A stretch of DNA of 64,000 bases from Kofleriaceae bacterium (lineage in GTDB: Bacteria > Myxococcota_A > Polyangia > Haliangiales > Haliangiaceae): assembly GCA_018057825.1 (NCBI GenBank), contig JAGPCY010000022.1, positions 62,001 through 126,000 of the forward strand, in the 5' to 3' direction. Below, piece after piece: positions 23,046-33,249 of the stretch. The position numbers and the translations under genes were made by a program. Within the stretch, counting starts at the first letter, position 1. Each line of letters starts with the position of its first letter. The notes under the pieces were generated by a model. That model was not told where the DNA came from, made no database searches, and saw nothing but the letters and a program-made list of their open reading frames with translations.

Positions 23046-25073
23046 TCACGGGGCCAGGACCCGGGCCTGTTGCCCCGGGACCGTCACCGCCAGGCTGCCG
23101 CCAGCGCCGACCGTGAAGGTCGCGCCGTCGCTGCCGGGGGCCAGGTCGCGCAGGACCGTGCCCGGGGCGAAGCTCGTGACCATGCAGCTCCCGCCGTCGG
23201 CGGCCGGCGCGCAGCTCTCGCTGGTCTGGGTCGAGGCGTTCAGCACCACCACGACCTTGTCGTCGGCGGTGGCGCGCTCGAAGGCGAAGATGCCGGCGTC
23301 GCGCCGCGCCCCGGCGGCCCGCACGCTCCACTTGATCTGCACGTCGCCGCGGCGCAGCGCCGCCCGGGCCTTGCGCAGCGCGATCCAGTCGCGGACCTGG
23401 GCGAAGGCCGGGTTCTGCGTGTCGTAGGCCGGGTACCCGAGCGCCGGGTTGCCGCGCCACAGGTCCTCGCGGTTGGCCGGATCGACGCCGCCGGCGAAGG
23501 CCTGCTCGGTGCCGTAGTAGACGCACGGGATGCCGTCCCAGGTGAACAGGTAGGCCAAGGAGATGCGGAGCTGCTCGGCGGTGGCGTCGAACAGGAACCG
23601 CGGCAGGTCGTGGTTGTCGAGGAAGTTGACCGGCACCTGCTGGGGCGCCAGGCCGATGCCGCCGGCCGCCGACGGCGCGTGGGCCTCGGGGCCAAAGGTC
23701 GGCCCGGCCGGGTAGCCCTGGCCCTGGCACCAGCTATCGCCGGGGTTGCGGCCGATCCGGCTGTTGTACATGCACTCGATGTTGGCGGTCGGCTGGCCCT
23801 GCTTGAAGACCGCGTCGATGACCCGGTACTTCTGCGAGAAGTAGAACACCGAGTCGAAGCGCCCGAACCGGCCGTCGCCGTCGACGCCGCCGTGAGTGTA
23901 GGCGCCGATCAGCTCGTCGTTGCCGTCGAAGGCCTCGCCGAACAGGAAGAAGTTGGACTTGCCGAGCGACGCCGCCTTGGCCCGCATGCGATCGGCGAAC
24001 ACGCCCCAGAAGCCGCGGCGGTTGGGCGCGATCTCCGGACGATCGATGTGCTTGATCGTGTCGATGCGGAAGCCGTCGAAGTCGGCGGCCTCGATCCAGT
24101 ACTCGAAGACCCGGGCCAGGGCGTCGGCGACGTCGGGGTTGTCGGTGTCGAGGTCCTTCAGGCCGCCCGGGAAGTCGCCGGTGGTCTCCTGCTCGCGCAC
24201 GAAGTCGCGCGAGTAGTCGCGCTCGTGCCACCAGACGTAGACCCGGCCCTTGCGGTTGTACCAAGACGGGTCGTCGAACCACGGCTTGTCCGACGGCCAG
24301 CCGAACCAGCTCGGCGGCCGCGGCGGCGGCACGCGGTTCTGCTCGGGCCAGTCGGTGAAGCGCACGGTGGCCGGGCCCGAGAAGCCCAGCGAGGTCCAGC
24401 CCTGGACGCCGCGCGGATCGTACTCGGGGTCCCACTCGATGATGCGCTCAAGGTAGTCCTTGCCCTTGTCGCAGTAGACCAGCTCGTCGGGCGAGCACTG
24501 GCTGGCGGTCGACGGGTTGCTGCAGATCTGGACGCAGGTGTGGGACAGGCCGCCGCCGGAGATCCAGTCGTCGGGCTGGCCGTTGCCGTTGATGTCGTAG
24601 AAGAAGAGCTGGCCGACGTGGTTGGTGACGACGTCGAGGATGACCAGCATGCCGCGGGCGTGGGCGGCGTCGACCATCTCGCGCAGCTTGTACAGATCGC
24701 CGAAGTGCGGGTTGGGCCGCAGGAAGTCCTGGGTCCAGTAGCCGTGGTAGCTGGCGAACCCGGCGTCCTCCTCGGTGTTGCCGACCACCGGCGAGATCCA
24801 CAGCGCGGTCACGCCCAGCTCCTCGAGGTAGTCGAGCTGATCGATCACGCCCTGCCAGTCGCCGCCGTGGTAGCGGGCCGGCACGCTGGGCGCGACGTTG
24901 TGATCGTTGTTGGGGTCGCCGTTGGCGAAGCGGTCGACCATGATCTGGTAGATGACCTGATCGCGCCAGTCGACGTCGGTGTTGGGCCGGTGCGGCAGAT
25001 CGGTCGGGTGGGTGAGATCGCTGGCGCCACACGCGGCGAGGGCGGCCAGGCTGAGGAGGGCAGGGAGCTTCAT
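23046..25073 (-). CDS. GH13 alpha-amylase-family lipoprotein
   Basis: A 675-residue lipoprotein (signal LAALAACG) of glycoside hydrolase family 13. The (beta/alpha)8 barrel begins at IYQIMVDRFANGD. The four conserved regions are DVVTNHV (~147-153), GFRIDTIKH with nucleophile D338, FFLFGEAFDG with acid/base E380 and NFLDNHDLP with D489. A beta-rich C-terminal domain (~590-675) closes the protein. Six cysteines in an insert (180-201) may form disulfides. It hydrolyses alpha-1,4-glucan at the surface or in the periplasm. It is the second gene of an operon, 13 nt after the porin stop. Confidence 0.94.
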   Translation of the reverse strand: MKLPALLSLAALAACGASDLTHPTDLPHRPNTDVDWRDQVIYQIMVDRFANGDPNNDHNVAPSVPARYHGGDWQGVIDQLDYLEELGVTALWISPVVGNTEEDAGFASYHGYWTQDFLRPNPHFGDLYKLREMVDAAHARGMLVILDVVTNHVGQLFFYDINGNGQPDDWISGGGLSHTCVQICSNPSTASQCSPDELVYCDKGKDYLERIIEWDPEYDPRGVQGWTSLGFSGPATVRFTDWPEQNRVPPPRPPSWFGWPSDKPWFDDPSWYNRKGRVYVWWHERDYSRDFVREQETTGDFPGGLKDLDTDNPDVADALARVFEYWIEAADFDGFRIDTIKHIDRPEIAPNRRGFWGVFADRMRAKAASLGKSNFFLFGEAFDGNDELIGAYTHGGVDGDGRFGRFDSVFYFSQKYRVIDAVFKQGQPTANIECMYNSRIGRNPGDSWCQGQGYPAGPTFGPEAHAPSAAGGIGLAPQQVPVNFLDNHDLPRFLFDATAEQLRISLAYLFTWDGIPCVYYGTEQAFAGGVDPANREDLWRGNPALGYPAYDTQNPAFAQVRDWIALRKARAALRRGDVQIKWSVRAAGARRDAGIFAFERATADDKVVVVLNASTQTSESCAPAADGGSCMVTSFAPGTVLRDLAPGSDGATFTVGAGGSLAVTVPGQQARVLAP

Positions 25074-25086
25074 GGCGACCTCGCGG

Positions 25087-26664
<1,578 letters not shown>

Positions 26665-26755
26665 CGGGCCGGCGGGCAGCACGATCCGTGCCGCCCGAGG
26701 GGACCGTCGATCTAACGGGAAGCGCGGCACGACCGGGCCAGCCTGCCACGGCCCG

Positions 26756-26772
26756 CGTTGCGATTGGCAACG
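26756..26772. promoter_or_regulatory. Inverted repeat between divergent glucan genes
   Basis: CGTTGC (26756-26761) and GCAACG (26767-26772) are perfect inverted arms around GATTG. The site lies in the 209-bp spacer between the porin-amylase operon and the divergent GH13 gene, where a sugar-responsive repressor would be expected to bind. No regulator gene is nearby; the function is a guess from position and symmetry. Confidence 0.3.
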
Positions 26773-26873
26773 ATCGCGACCGCGGCGGTGCGTCGGCGCC
26801 GGCGTCCCCGGGGGCAAGGGCCCCAAACGTCGGTTCGCCGCGTCCTGGCATGGGCCTTGATGACCGCGGCTCC

Positions 26874-28823
26874 ATGCGCGCCCTCGCAATGCTCGCGGTG
26901 TCCGCCGCGATGGTCGGTTGTCCGGCGAGCCAGGCGCCCGGCGGCGAGGCCGGCGATGCCGGTGGCGACGCGCGGCTGACCGACGACGCCGCGCTCGACG
27001 CGTCGGGCCCGCCCGGCGACGCCGCGATCGACGGCCCGCCGCAGCCGGTGTGCAGCCAGCCGATCCCGACCTGCACGACGACGATCACGTTCCGCGGCGC
27101 GGCCACGTCGGTGGTCGTCCGCGGCGACTTCGCGCCGGACGGCTGGACCGTCGGCGTGCCCATGACCCAGGTCGGCGAGGTGTGGTCAGCGACCCTGCCG
27201 GTCCGCGACCAGCAGGTGGTGGTCTACAAGCTGGTCGTCGACGGCACCTGGCGCGCCGATCCGGCCAACCCGCGCACCACGCCCGATGGCTTCGGCGGCG
27301 TGAACTCGGTGGTCCGGGTCGACTGCGATCACTGCCCGGGCCGGCCGGTCCGCGACTGGCGCGACGCGATCCTCTACTTCGTGATGATCGATCGGTTCGC
27401 CAACGGCAGCCCGGCCAACGACGCGCCGATCGGCGTCGAGCCGGCCGCGGACTACCGCGGCGGCGATCTGATCGGCCTGCGCCAGAAGATCGAGGCGGGC
27501 TACTTCACCGCCCTCGGCGTGACCGCGCTGTGGCTGACCTCGCCGCTCGACAACGCCGACGGCCGTGGCCGCGGCAGCGACGGCCACGACTACTCCGGCT
27601 ACCACGGCTACTGGCCGCGGGACCTCGAGTCGATCGAGTCCCGGATCGGCACCGAGGCGGACCTGGCCGCGGTGATCGCCGCGGCCCACGCCCACGGCCT
27701 CGACGTGATCCTCGACTACGCGATGAACCACGTCCACGCCGAGAGCCCGCTCTACGCCGCGCACCGCGACTGGTTCTGGCCCAACGACAACGGCCGCGGC
27801 GGCGACTGCGTGTGCGGCGCTGGCTGTAGCTGGGACGAGCCCGCCGAGCGCAAGCGCTGCTGGTTCACGTCGTACCTCCCCGACTTCGATTTCCGCAACG
27901 CCGGCGCGCGCCGCTACTCGGTCGCCAACGCGATCGCCTGGGCCCAGCGCCTGGGCGCCGACGGCTATCGCCTCGACGCGGTCAAGCACATCGAGGACGC
28001 GTGGCTCACCGAGCTGCGGGCCCGCCTCGACGGCGAGGTCGAGTGGGACCAGCGCTTCTACCTGGTCGGCGAGACCTTCACCGGCGACCGCGGGTTGATC
28101 CGGGCCTACGTCGATCCGGCCACCAAGCTCGACGGGCAGTTCGACTTCCCGCTGCGCGCGCAGGTGCTGTCGACGGTGCTGCGCCGCCAGGGCTCGATGG
28201 CCGACCTCGGCGGCTGGCTGGTCGACAACGACCGCTTCTACGGGCCGGGCGCCGTGATGTCGACGTTCCTCGGCAACCACGACGTGCCGCGGGTGATCCA
28301 CCTGGCGGAGGACGTGCCCCGTTACGGCGACTGGGACGACGGCAAGGCCCAGGCGTGGGCCGGGCAGCCCGGTCTGCCGACCTCGCCGCGCCCGTTCGAG
28401 CGCCTGGCGGTGGCCTACGCGCTCCTGTTCACCTCGCCCGGGGTGCCGCTTCTCTATTACGGTGACGAGTTCGGGCTGCCAGGTGCGGGCGATCCCGACA
28501 ACCGCCGCATGATGCCGTGGACGGGCTACACCGCCGACCAGCAGGCCTTGCGCGACCGACTGGCTCGCCTGGCGCAGGTGAGGTCCACGCACCCAGCCCT
28601 ACGCCGGGGCACCCGCACCGTCCTCGGCGCGACCGGGGACGTCTTGACCTACGCGATGGAGACGGCCGGAAATCGGGTGATCGTCAGCCTGAACCGCGGG
28701 GATACGGCGGCCTCCCTGGTCGGCGTGCCCCCCGGCGACTACGACGAGCTCTTGTCCGGAACCCGCGTCACCGTCCCGTCGGGGCTGCCGCCGCGGACCG
28801 CGATGCTGCTGACCGCGCGGTGA
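26874..28823 (+). CDS. GH13 lipoprotein with N-terminal CBM48-like domain
   Basis: A 649-residue lipoprotein (signal ending SAAMVGC), followed by a disordered Asp/Ala/Gly linker. Residues ~65-150 form an early-set/CBM48-like domain (TITFRGAATSVVVRGDF, VVYKLVVDGTWRADP), typical of enzymes acting on glycogen or branched glucans. The GH13 barrel carries GYRLDAVKHI with nucleophile D368, FYLVGETFTGD with E400 and FLGNHDVPR with D470. A short C-terminal beta domain follows. ATG 26874 gives the signal peptide; ATG 26850 is an in-frame alternative. It diverges from the porin-amylase operon and precedes the cytochrome operon by 158 nt. The two GH13 enzymes differ strongly and probably cut different linkages. 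Confidence 0.92.
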   Translation: MRALAMLAVSAAMVGCPASQAPGGEAGDAGGDARLTDDAALDASGPPGDAAIDGPPQPVCSQPIPTCTTTITFRGAATSVVVRGDFAPDGWTVGVPMTQVGEVWSATLPVRDQQVVVYKLVVDGTWRADPANPRTTPDGFGGVNSVVRVDCDHCPGRPVRDWRDAILYFVMIDRFANGSPANDAPIGVEPAADYRGGDLIGLRQKIEAGYFTALGVTALWLTSPLDNADGRGRGSDGHDYSGYHGYWPRDLESIESRIGTEADLAAVIAAAHAHGLDVILDYAMNHVHAESPLYAAHRDWFWPNDNGRGGDCVCGAGCSWDEPAERKRCWFTSYLPDFDFRNAGARRYSVANAIAWAQRLGADGYRLDAVKHIEDAWLTELRARLDGEVEWDQRFYLVGETFTGDRGLIRAYVDPATKLDGQFDFPLRAQVLSTVLRRQGSMADLGGWLVDNDRFYGPGAVMSTFLGNHDVPRVIHLAEDVPRYGDWDDGKAQAWAGQPGLPTSPRPFERLAVAYALLFTSPGVPLLYYGDEFGLPGAGDPDNRRMMPWTGYTADQQALRDRLARLAQVRSTHPALRRGTRTVLGATGDVLTYAMETAGNRVIVSLNRGDTAASLVGVPPGDYDELLSGTRVTVPSGLPPRTAMLLTAR

Positions 28824-28981
28824 CCGCGGCCAGGCGGGCTGGAAACTGTGCGCGGGCGGACGCGCAAAACCCGCAGCGCTTGCCGTCGCTCGAAGAGCCC
28901 TCGCAGGAATTGCGTGTGCAACGGTTTTCAGGACACTGGAACGAAGTTGTTTCAGATGGTTGCGGCGGCACGGCGTTTGTA
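28824..28981 (+). promoter_or_regulatory. Lower-GC upstream region of the cytochrome operon
   Basis: This 158-nt spacer is visibly less GC-rich than its surroundings, especially 28905-28985. It contains the short inverted repeat TTGC-GTGT-GCAA (28910-28921) and TGTAAT (28978-28983). It is the only gap between the GH13 gene and seven overlapping genes, so the operon promoter should be here. No complete -35/-10 pair is convincing. Confidence 0.35.
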
Positions 28982-31195
28982 ATGGCGCGAGCTGCCATGC
29001 GAGCGCTCAAATTCCTGTCGGTGTTATTGGTGGTTGCGGCTTGTGAGGGACCCGCGGGGCCGCGGGGTGACACGGGTGACACGGGGCCAGCCGGTGATCC
29101 AGGTGACGACGGCGTCGCCGGAGACCCTGGCCCCGCTGGACCGCCGGGCGACGACGGTCAATCACCGTGGTTCGCCGGGCCAGGCGTCGACGTCGAGGTC
29201 ACCGGCCTCGAGGTCAGCGCCACGATGGCGCGGGTGTCCTTCCGGCTGCGCGACGGCGCCGGCGTACCCCTCGATCGCGCCGGTCGCTTGACCCCCGGCC
29301 CGGTCACGATGGCCTTCGTCCTCGGCCAGCTCGGCGTCGACGGCACCGGCGCGCCGACCCCGTACGTCTCGTACACGACGCGGACCGCGACCGGCCCCGG
29401 TGGGGTCACCGCGACTCAGGCGTGGACCGAGAACAACGGCACCTACGAGGTCGTCGACGTCACCGCCGGCACCTACCGCTACACCTTCGCGGCGCCGCTG
29501 ACCGGCTTCGACGCCGCGCGCACGCAGACGGTGATGGCGGTCGCGTCGCGGACCCAAGACGGCGCCGCCGCGTTCGACCGCGCGACCTTCTCGATCCGGC
29601 CCGACGGCGGCGCGATCGCCGAGCGCTCGGTCGTCACCCAGGCCAACTGCGCTTCGTGCCACGGCACCTTCTCCGCCCACGGCGGCCGCTACACCGCGGT
29701 CGATCAATGCGAGATGTGCCACACCTCGCAGACCACCGACGCCGACACCGGCAACACCGTCGACTTCGGCGTGATGCTGCACAAGATCCACGCCGGCAAG
29801 GACCTGCCGTCGGTGATCGCCGGGACGCCGTACCGGATCATCGGCTTCGGCGGCACGGTCCACGACTTCTCGACGGTCGCGTTCCCGCACTCGATCAAGC
29901 GCTGCGATAGCTGCCACGGCGGCGCGCCCCAGGGCGGCAACTGGCAGACCGCGCCGTCGGCCGAGACCTGCCGGTCGTGCCACGACAACATCTCTTTCGT
30001 CGACCCGCCGCCCGGCGGTCAGGTCCTGCACAGCGGCGGCGCCCAGCCCCCGGGCGCGCCGTGCAACGTCTGCCACCCGGCCAACGGCTCGATCGCCCCG
30101 ATCGTCCCGGCCCACGCCGACGTGTCCTTCGACCGTAGCCACGAGCTGGCGATCACGATCGAGTCGGTCGCCCCGGTGACCCCCGGCCAGCCGATCACGT
30201 TCACGTTCCAGGTCCGCTACGACGGCGTGGCCCGCAACATCCAGACCGCGCCGCTGGCCAGCCTGCGCGCGCTGATCGTCGGCCCCAACACCGACTACAC
30301 CCGGTACTGGACGGTCGGCACCTCGACCAACCCGTGGGCCCAGGTCACGGTCCAGGGCAGCGGCGCCACCGGCACGTTGACCGCGGTCGACGCCGCCGCC
30401 GGTCGGTTCAGCTATACGTTCCCCGCCACCGTCGTCATCCCGGCCGACGCCACCGGCAGCTTCACCGTCGCGATCGAGTCTGCGGTCAACGCCGCCGACC
30501 CGCGCTACCCGACGGTGTCGCCGAGCTTCGCGTTCTCGGTCGACGGCTCGCCGGTGGTCGCGCGCCGCCAGATCATCGACCCGGCCAAGTGCAACGCCTG
30601 CCACGACGACCTGCGCTTCCACGGCGGCAACCGTCGCGGCGCGGCCTACTGCGTGACCTGCCACAACCCGGAGAACGCCAACGCCGACCGCATCGCGCGC
30701 GCCGAGGGCAGCCAGGTCCTGGCCGAGAGCGTCGACTTCCGCGTGATGATCCACAAGATCCACATGGGCGAGGAGCTGAGCCAGCCGTACATCCTCGGCG
30801 CCAACCCGACGCCGACGGTGGCCAACCCGCAGGGCACCCAGGTCAACTTCGCCGAGGTCCGCTACCCGCGGTCGCGCGCCGAGTGTAGCGCCTGCCACCT
30901 GCCCGGGACCTGGACCTTGCCGGCGGCCGAGGGCCGCGCCCAGAGCATCCTCCAGGAGATCACCTGCACCGAGGATCCGGCGGCCGACGCCGACGGCTAC
31001 TGCACCTCGCCGTTCTGGAACGTCACCCAGACCTTCCGGCTGGCGCCTGAGACCTCGGTGTGCACGAGCTGCCACGACGCGCCGTACGTGACCGCCCACG
31101 CCCAGCTCAACACGACGATGTTCGGCGTCGAGGCGTGCACGACGTGCCACGGCGCGGGCAAGACCTACGACGTCGCGGTGGTGCACGCGCAGTGA
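28982..31195 (+). CDS. OmcA/MtrC-type decaheme cytochrome c lipoprotein
   Basis: A 737-residue outer-surface cytochrome of the OmcA/MtrC family that would pass electrons to extracellular acceptors. The signal ends LLVVAACEG (lipobox). Directly after it come about 13 collagen-like Gly-X-Y triplets (GPAGPRGDTGDTGPAG...), then a beta domain. Exactly ten CXXCH motifs lie in two groups of five (CASCH, CEMCH, CDSCH, CRSCH, CNVCH; then CNACH, CVTCH, CSACH, CTSCH, CTTCH) split by a second beta domain (~390-530). This is the expected I-II-III-IV plan. ATG 28997 is an alternative start that also gives a full signal. It is the first of seven overlapping genes; the next start (GTG 31192) overlaps its stop. 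Confidence 0.93.
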   Translation: MARAAMRALKFLSVLLVVAACEGPAGPRGDTGDTGPAGDPGDDGVAGDPGPAGPPGDDGQSPWFAGPGVDVEVTGLEVSATMARVSFRLRDGAGVPLDRAGRLTPGPVTMAFVLGQLGVDGTGAPTPYVSYTTRTATGPGGVTATQAWTENNGTYEVVDVTAGTYRYTFAAPLTGFDAARTQTVMAVASRTQDGAAAFDRATFSIRPDGGAIAERSVVTQANCASCHGTFSAHGGRYTAVDQCEMCHTSQTTDADTGNTVDFGVMLHKIHAGKDLPSVIAGTPYRIIGFGGTVHDFSTVAFPHSIKRCDSCHGGAPQGGNWQTAPSAETCRSCHDNISFVDPPPGGQVLHSGGAQPPGAPCNVCHPANGSIAPIVPAHADVSFDRSHELAITIESVAPVTPGQPITFTFQVRYDGVARNIQTAPLASLRALIVGPNTDYTRYWTVGTSTNPWAQVTVQGSGATGTLTAVDAAAGRFSYTFPATVVIPADATGSFTVAIESAVNAADPRYPTVSPSFAFSVDGSPVVARRQIIDPAKCNACHDDLRFHGGNRRGAAYCVTCHNPENANADRIARAEGSQVLAESVDFRVMIHKIHMGEELSQPYILGANPTPTVANPQGTQVNFAEVRYPRSRAECSACHLPGTWTLPAAEGRAQSILQEITCTEDPAADADGYCTSPFWNVTQTFRLAPETSVCTSCHDAPYVTAHAQLNTTMFGVEACTTCHGAGKTYDVAVVHAQ

Positions 31196-32385
31196 GGTGG
31201 GTGGTCGCCATGGTGGCGGGGCTCGCGCTCGGCGGTTGCGCCGACGAGCGGCCCCGTACCGTCGACGACTGCCTGGGCGTCCACGGCTGCGGGGTCCTCG
31301 ATCCCGCGGCCGAGGATTTTCACGGCCGCGAGCTGGCGGCGGCGGGCTGGGACCTCGGGTTGTGCGCGAGCTGCCACGGCGCCGACTTCGCCGGCACCAG
31401 CGCCGCGCCGACCTGCCGGACCTGCCATGAAGCCGGCCCCGATGACTGCGCCACGTGCCACGGCGCCGACGGGCCGAGCACCGGCGCCCACGCGCGCCAC
31501 GGCGTGGTCGGGCTCGGCTGCGCCGAGTGCCACGCGGTCCCGACCCGGTGGGACAGCGACGGCCACGTCCGCCGGGGCGGCGCCGCCGATCCCCCGCCGG
31601 CCGAGGTGGCGATGACCGCCCTGGCGGCGACCACGCCGCGGCCGGGCGAGCGCACCGGGCCGCCGAGCTTCGACGGCGCGACCGGGACCTGCGCGCAGGT
31701 CTACTGCCACGGCGATGTCCTCGGTGGCGGCGGGGCCAAGACCCGGCCGCGCTGGGTCGACCCCGGGCCGGGCTCGGCGACCTGCGGCGACTGCCACGGT
31801 GCGCCGCCGCCCGATCACGCCTGGTCGAGCTGCACGACCTGCCACGCCGAGGGCCGTCACCTCGACGGCACGATCGACGTCGGCGTGACCGACCCCGGCT
31901 GCACCGGCTGTCACGGCGGCGCCACGCCGGCGCCGCCTCGCGGCCTCGACGGCAGCACGTTCTCGACCGCGATCGGCGTCGGGGCGCACACCGCCCACGT
32001 CACCGCGCCGCGCCGGCTGAGCGCGCCGATCGCGTGCGCGACCTGCCACGCGGTGCCGGCCGAGACCACCTCGCCCGGCCACCTCGACACCGCCGCGCCC
32101 GCCGAGGTCGCGGCCGGGCTCGGCTGGGATCGGGCGACCGCGACCTGCGGCACCGCGTGGTGTCATGGCCCGGCGCGTCCGACCTGGACCCGCACCGGCG
32201 AGGTCGCGTGTGGCACCTGCCACGGCGTGCCGCCGGTCAGCCCGCCCCACCAGCCGACGATGGCGCTGACGGCGTGCGCCGGTTGCCATCCGTCGACGGT
32301 CGACGCCTTCGGCAACATCCTCGTGGTCGACGGGCCGACCGGCCCCACCAGCCACCACCTCGATGGAGAGGTCGATGCACCTTGA
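31192..32385 (+). CDS. CxxxxCH/CXXCH multiheme cytochrome lipoprotein
   Basis: A 397-residue lipoprotein (signal GLALGGC). It carries ten CXXCH motifs plus two CX4CH motifs (CAQVYCH and CGTAWCH). Each CX4CH is followed ~30-60 residues later by CXXCH (CGDCHGAPP, CGTCHGVPP). That is the recurrent CxxxxCH...CXXCH module known from Geobacter-type extracellular cytochromes. Up to 12 hemes could be bound. The GTG start overlaps the stop of the decaheme gene by four bases, and the 3' end overlaps the NapC-like gene by 11 bases. It probably acts with the decaheme protein on the outer surface or just below it. Confidence 0.85.
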   Translation: MRWVVAMVAGLALGGCADERPRTVDDCLGVHGCGVLDPAAEDFHGRELAAAGWDLGLCASCHGADFAGTSAAPTCRTCHEAGPDDCATCHGADGPSTGAHARHGVVGLGCAECHAVPTRWDSDGHVRRGGAADPPPAEVAMTALAATTPRPGERTGPPSFDGATGTCAQVYCHGDVLGGGGAKTRPRWVDPGPGSATCGDCHGAPPPDHAWSSCTTCHAEGRHLDGTIDVGVTDPGCTGCHGGATPAPPRGLDGSTFSTAIGVGAHTAHVTAPRRLSAPIACATCHAVPAETTSPGHLDTAAPAEVAAGLGWDRATATCGTAWCHGPARPTWTRTGEVACGTCHGVPPVSPPHQPTMALTACAGCHPSTVDAFGNILVVDGPTGPTSHHLDGEVDAP

Positions 32386-32992
32386 CGTGTTTGGATGGGT
32401 CGCGCTGGCCGGGGCGGCGATCGCCGCCGCGATCCTGGTCTGGTACCTGATCGCGCGGCCGCCGCTCAACCGGGCGACCAAGCTGGCGCTCTTGCTCGGC
32501 ATCGGCGCGTTCCCGCTGGCGACCGCCGGGTCGGGCAACTACGCCGGCTTCGAGGCGACCAAGCGGCGCGAGTTCTGCGGCTCGTGCCACGTCATGACGC
32601 CGTACCAGCGCGACGTCGAGGATCCGGCGTCGACGTCCTTGGCCGCGATCCACTCGCGCAACCAGACCTTCGGCCGCGAGAGCTGTTACACCTGCCACGC
32701 CGACTACGGCATGTTCGGCACGATCGTGACCAAGGGCTCCGGCCTGCGGCACGTCTATCACTACCTCTTGACCTACCGGTCGATGTCGCTGGCCGAGGCG
32801 CGCAAGAGCATCCGCCTGCGGGGCACCTTCCCGAGCTCGACCTGTCGCCGCTGCCACACCACGACCGCGCCGGGCTGGAAGGCGGTGCCCGATCACGCGG
32901 CGCTGGCCGACGACCTGGCCCAGGGCAAGGTCGGCTGCGTGGGCGAGGGCTGCCACGGGCCGGCGCACCCGTGGAGCAAGGATCCAAAATGA
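32375..32992 (+). CDS. NapC/NirT-family membrane cytochrome c (quinol dehydrogenase type)
   Basis: A 205-residue inner-membrane cytochrome of the NapC/NirT/NrfH/CymA group, which oxidises menaquinol or ubiquinol and feeds periplasmic cytochromes. Two hydrophobic segments (~5-27, ~36-55) precede the heme domain. Heme motifs are FCGSCHVM (the family's first site, with the usual M near it), CYTCH, CRRCH, and a fourth written CVGEGCH, a CX4CH instead of CXXCH. ATG 32375 is chosen because GGAG (32365-32368) is 6 nt upstream; ATG 32363 is in frame but lacks this. Its presence links the surface cytochromes in this operon to the quinone pool. Confidence 0.88.
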   Translation: MHLDVFGWVALAGAAIAAAILVWYLIARPPLNRATKLALLLGIGAFPLATAGSGNYAGFEATKRREFCGSCHVMTPYQRDVEDPASTSLAAIHSRNQTFGRESCYTCHADYGMFGTIVTKGSGLRHVYHYLLTYRSMSLAEARKSIRLRGTFPSSTCRRCHTTTAPGWKAVPDHAALADDLAQGKVGCVGEGCHGPAHPWSKDPK

Positions 32993-33249
32993 CCCGCTGG
33001 CTGCGCGTCTCGGCGCTCCTGACGCTCCTCGCGCTCGCGCTGATGGTGTGGTCGGTGCTGCAACCGACGCCGTTGCCGGTGATGCTGGCGATGTCGGTCG
33101 GGCAGGGCATCGGCACGCTGGCGTTCGGGCTGTACGGCTGGGTCGTGTTCGCCGACCTGCGGCGCATCCGCCGGTTGGCCCGCGAGGCCGAGGCGGCCAA
33201 GACCGCGGCGCCGCCCGCCGAGGCGTCACCGCCGTCGGAGTCGTCGTGA
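32989..33249 (+). CDS. Small two-helix membrane protein
   Basis: An 86-residue protein with two membrane helices (about 6-26, LRVSALLTLLALALMVWSVL, and 32-53, MLAMSVGQGIGTLAFGLYGW) and a charged Ala/Glu-rich cytosolic tail. The family is not recognised. ATG overlaps the stop of the NapC-like gene (ATGA), and its own stop overlaps the next start (GTGA). That strict coupling, and its place between the quinol oxidase-like cytochrome and the beta-barrel, suggest a subunit or assembly factor of the same complex. Confidence 0.7.
   Translation: MTRWLRVSALLTLLALALMVWSVLQPTPLPVMLAMSVGQGIGTLAFGLYGWVVFADLRRIRRLAREAEAAKTAAPPAEASPPSESS

Noticed and set aside
28982-28999. Second start ATG 28997 as the only start of the decaheme gene
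   Set aside because: Both ATG codons give a good signal and neither has a Shine-Dalgarno; the choice cannot be settled by eye.
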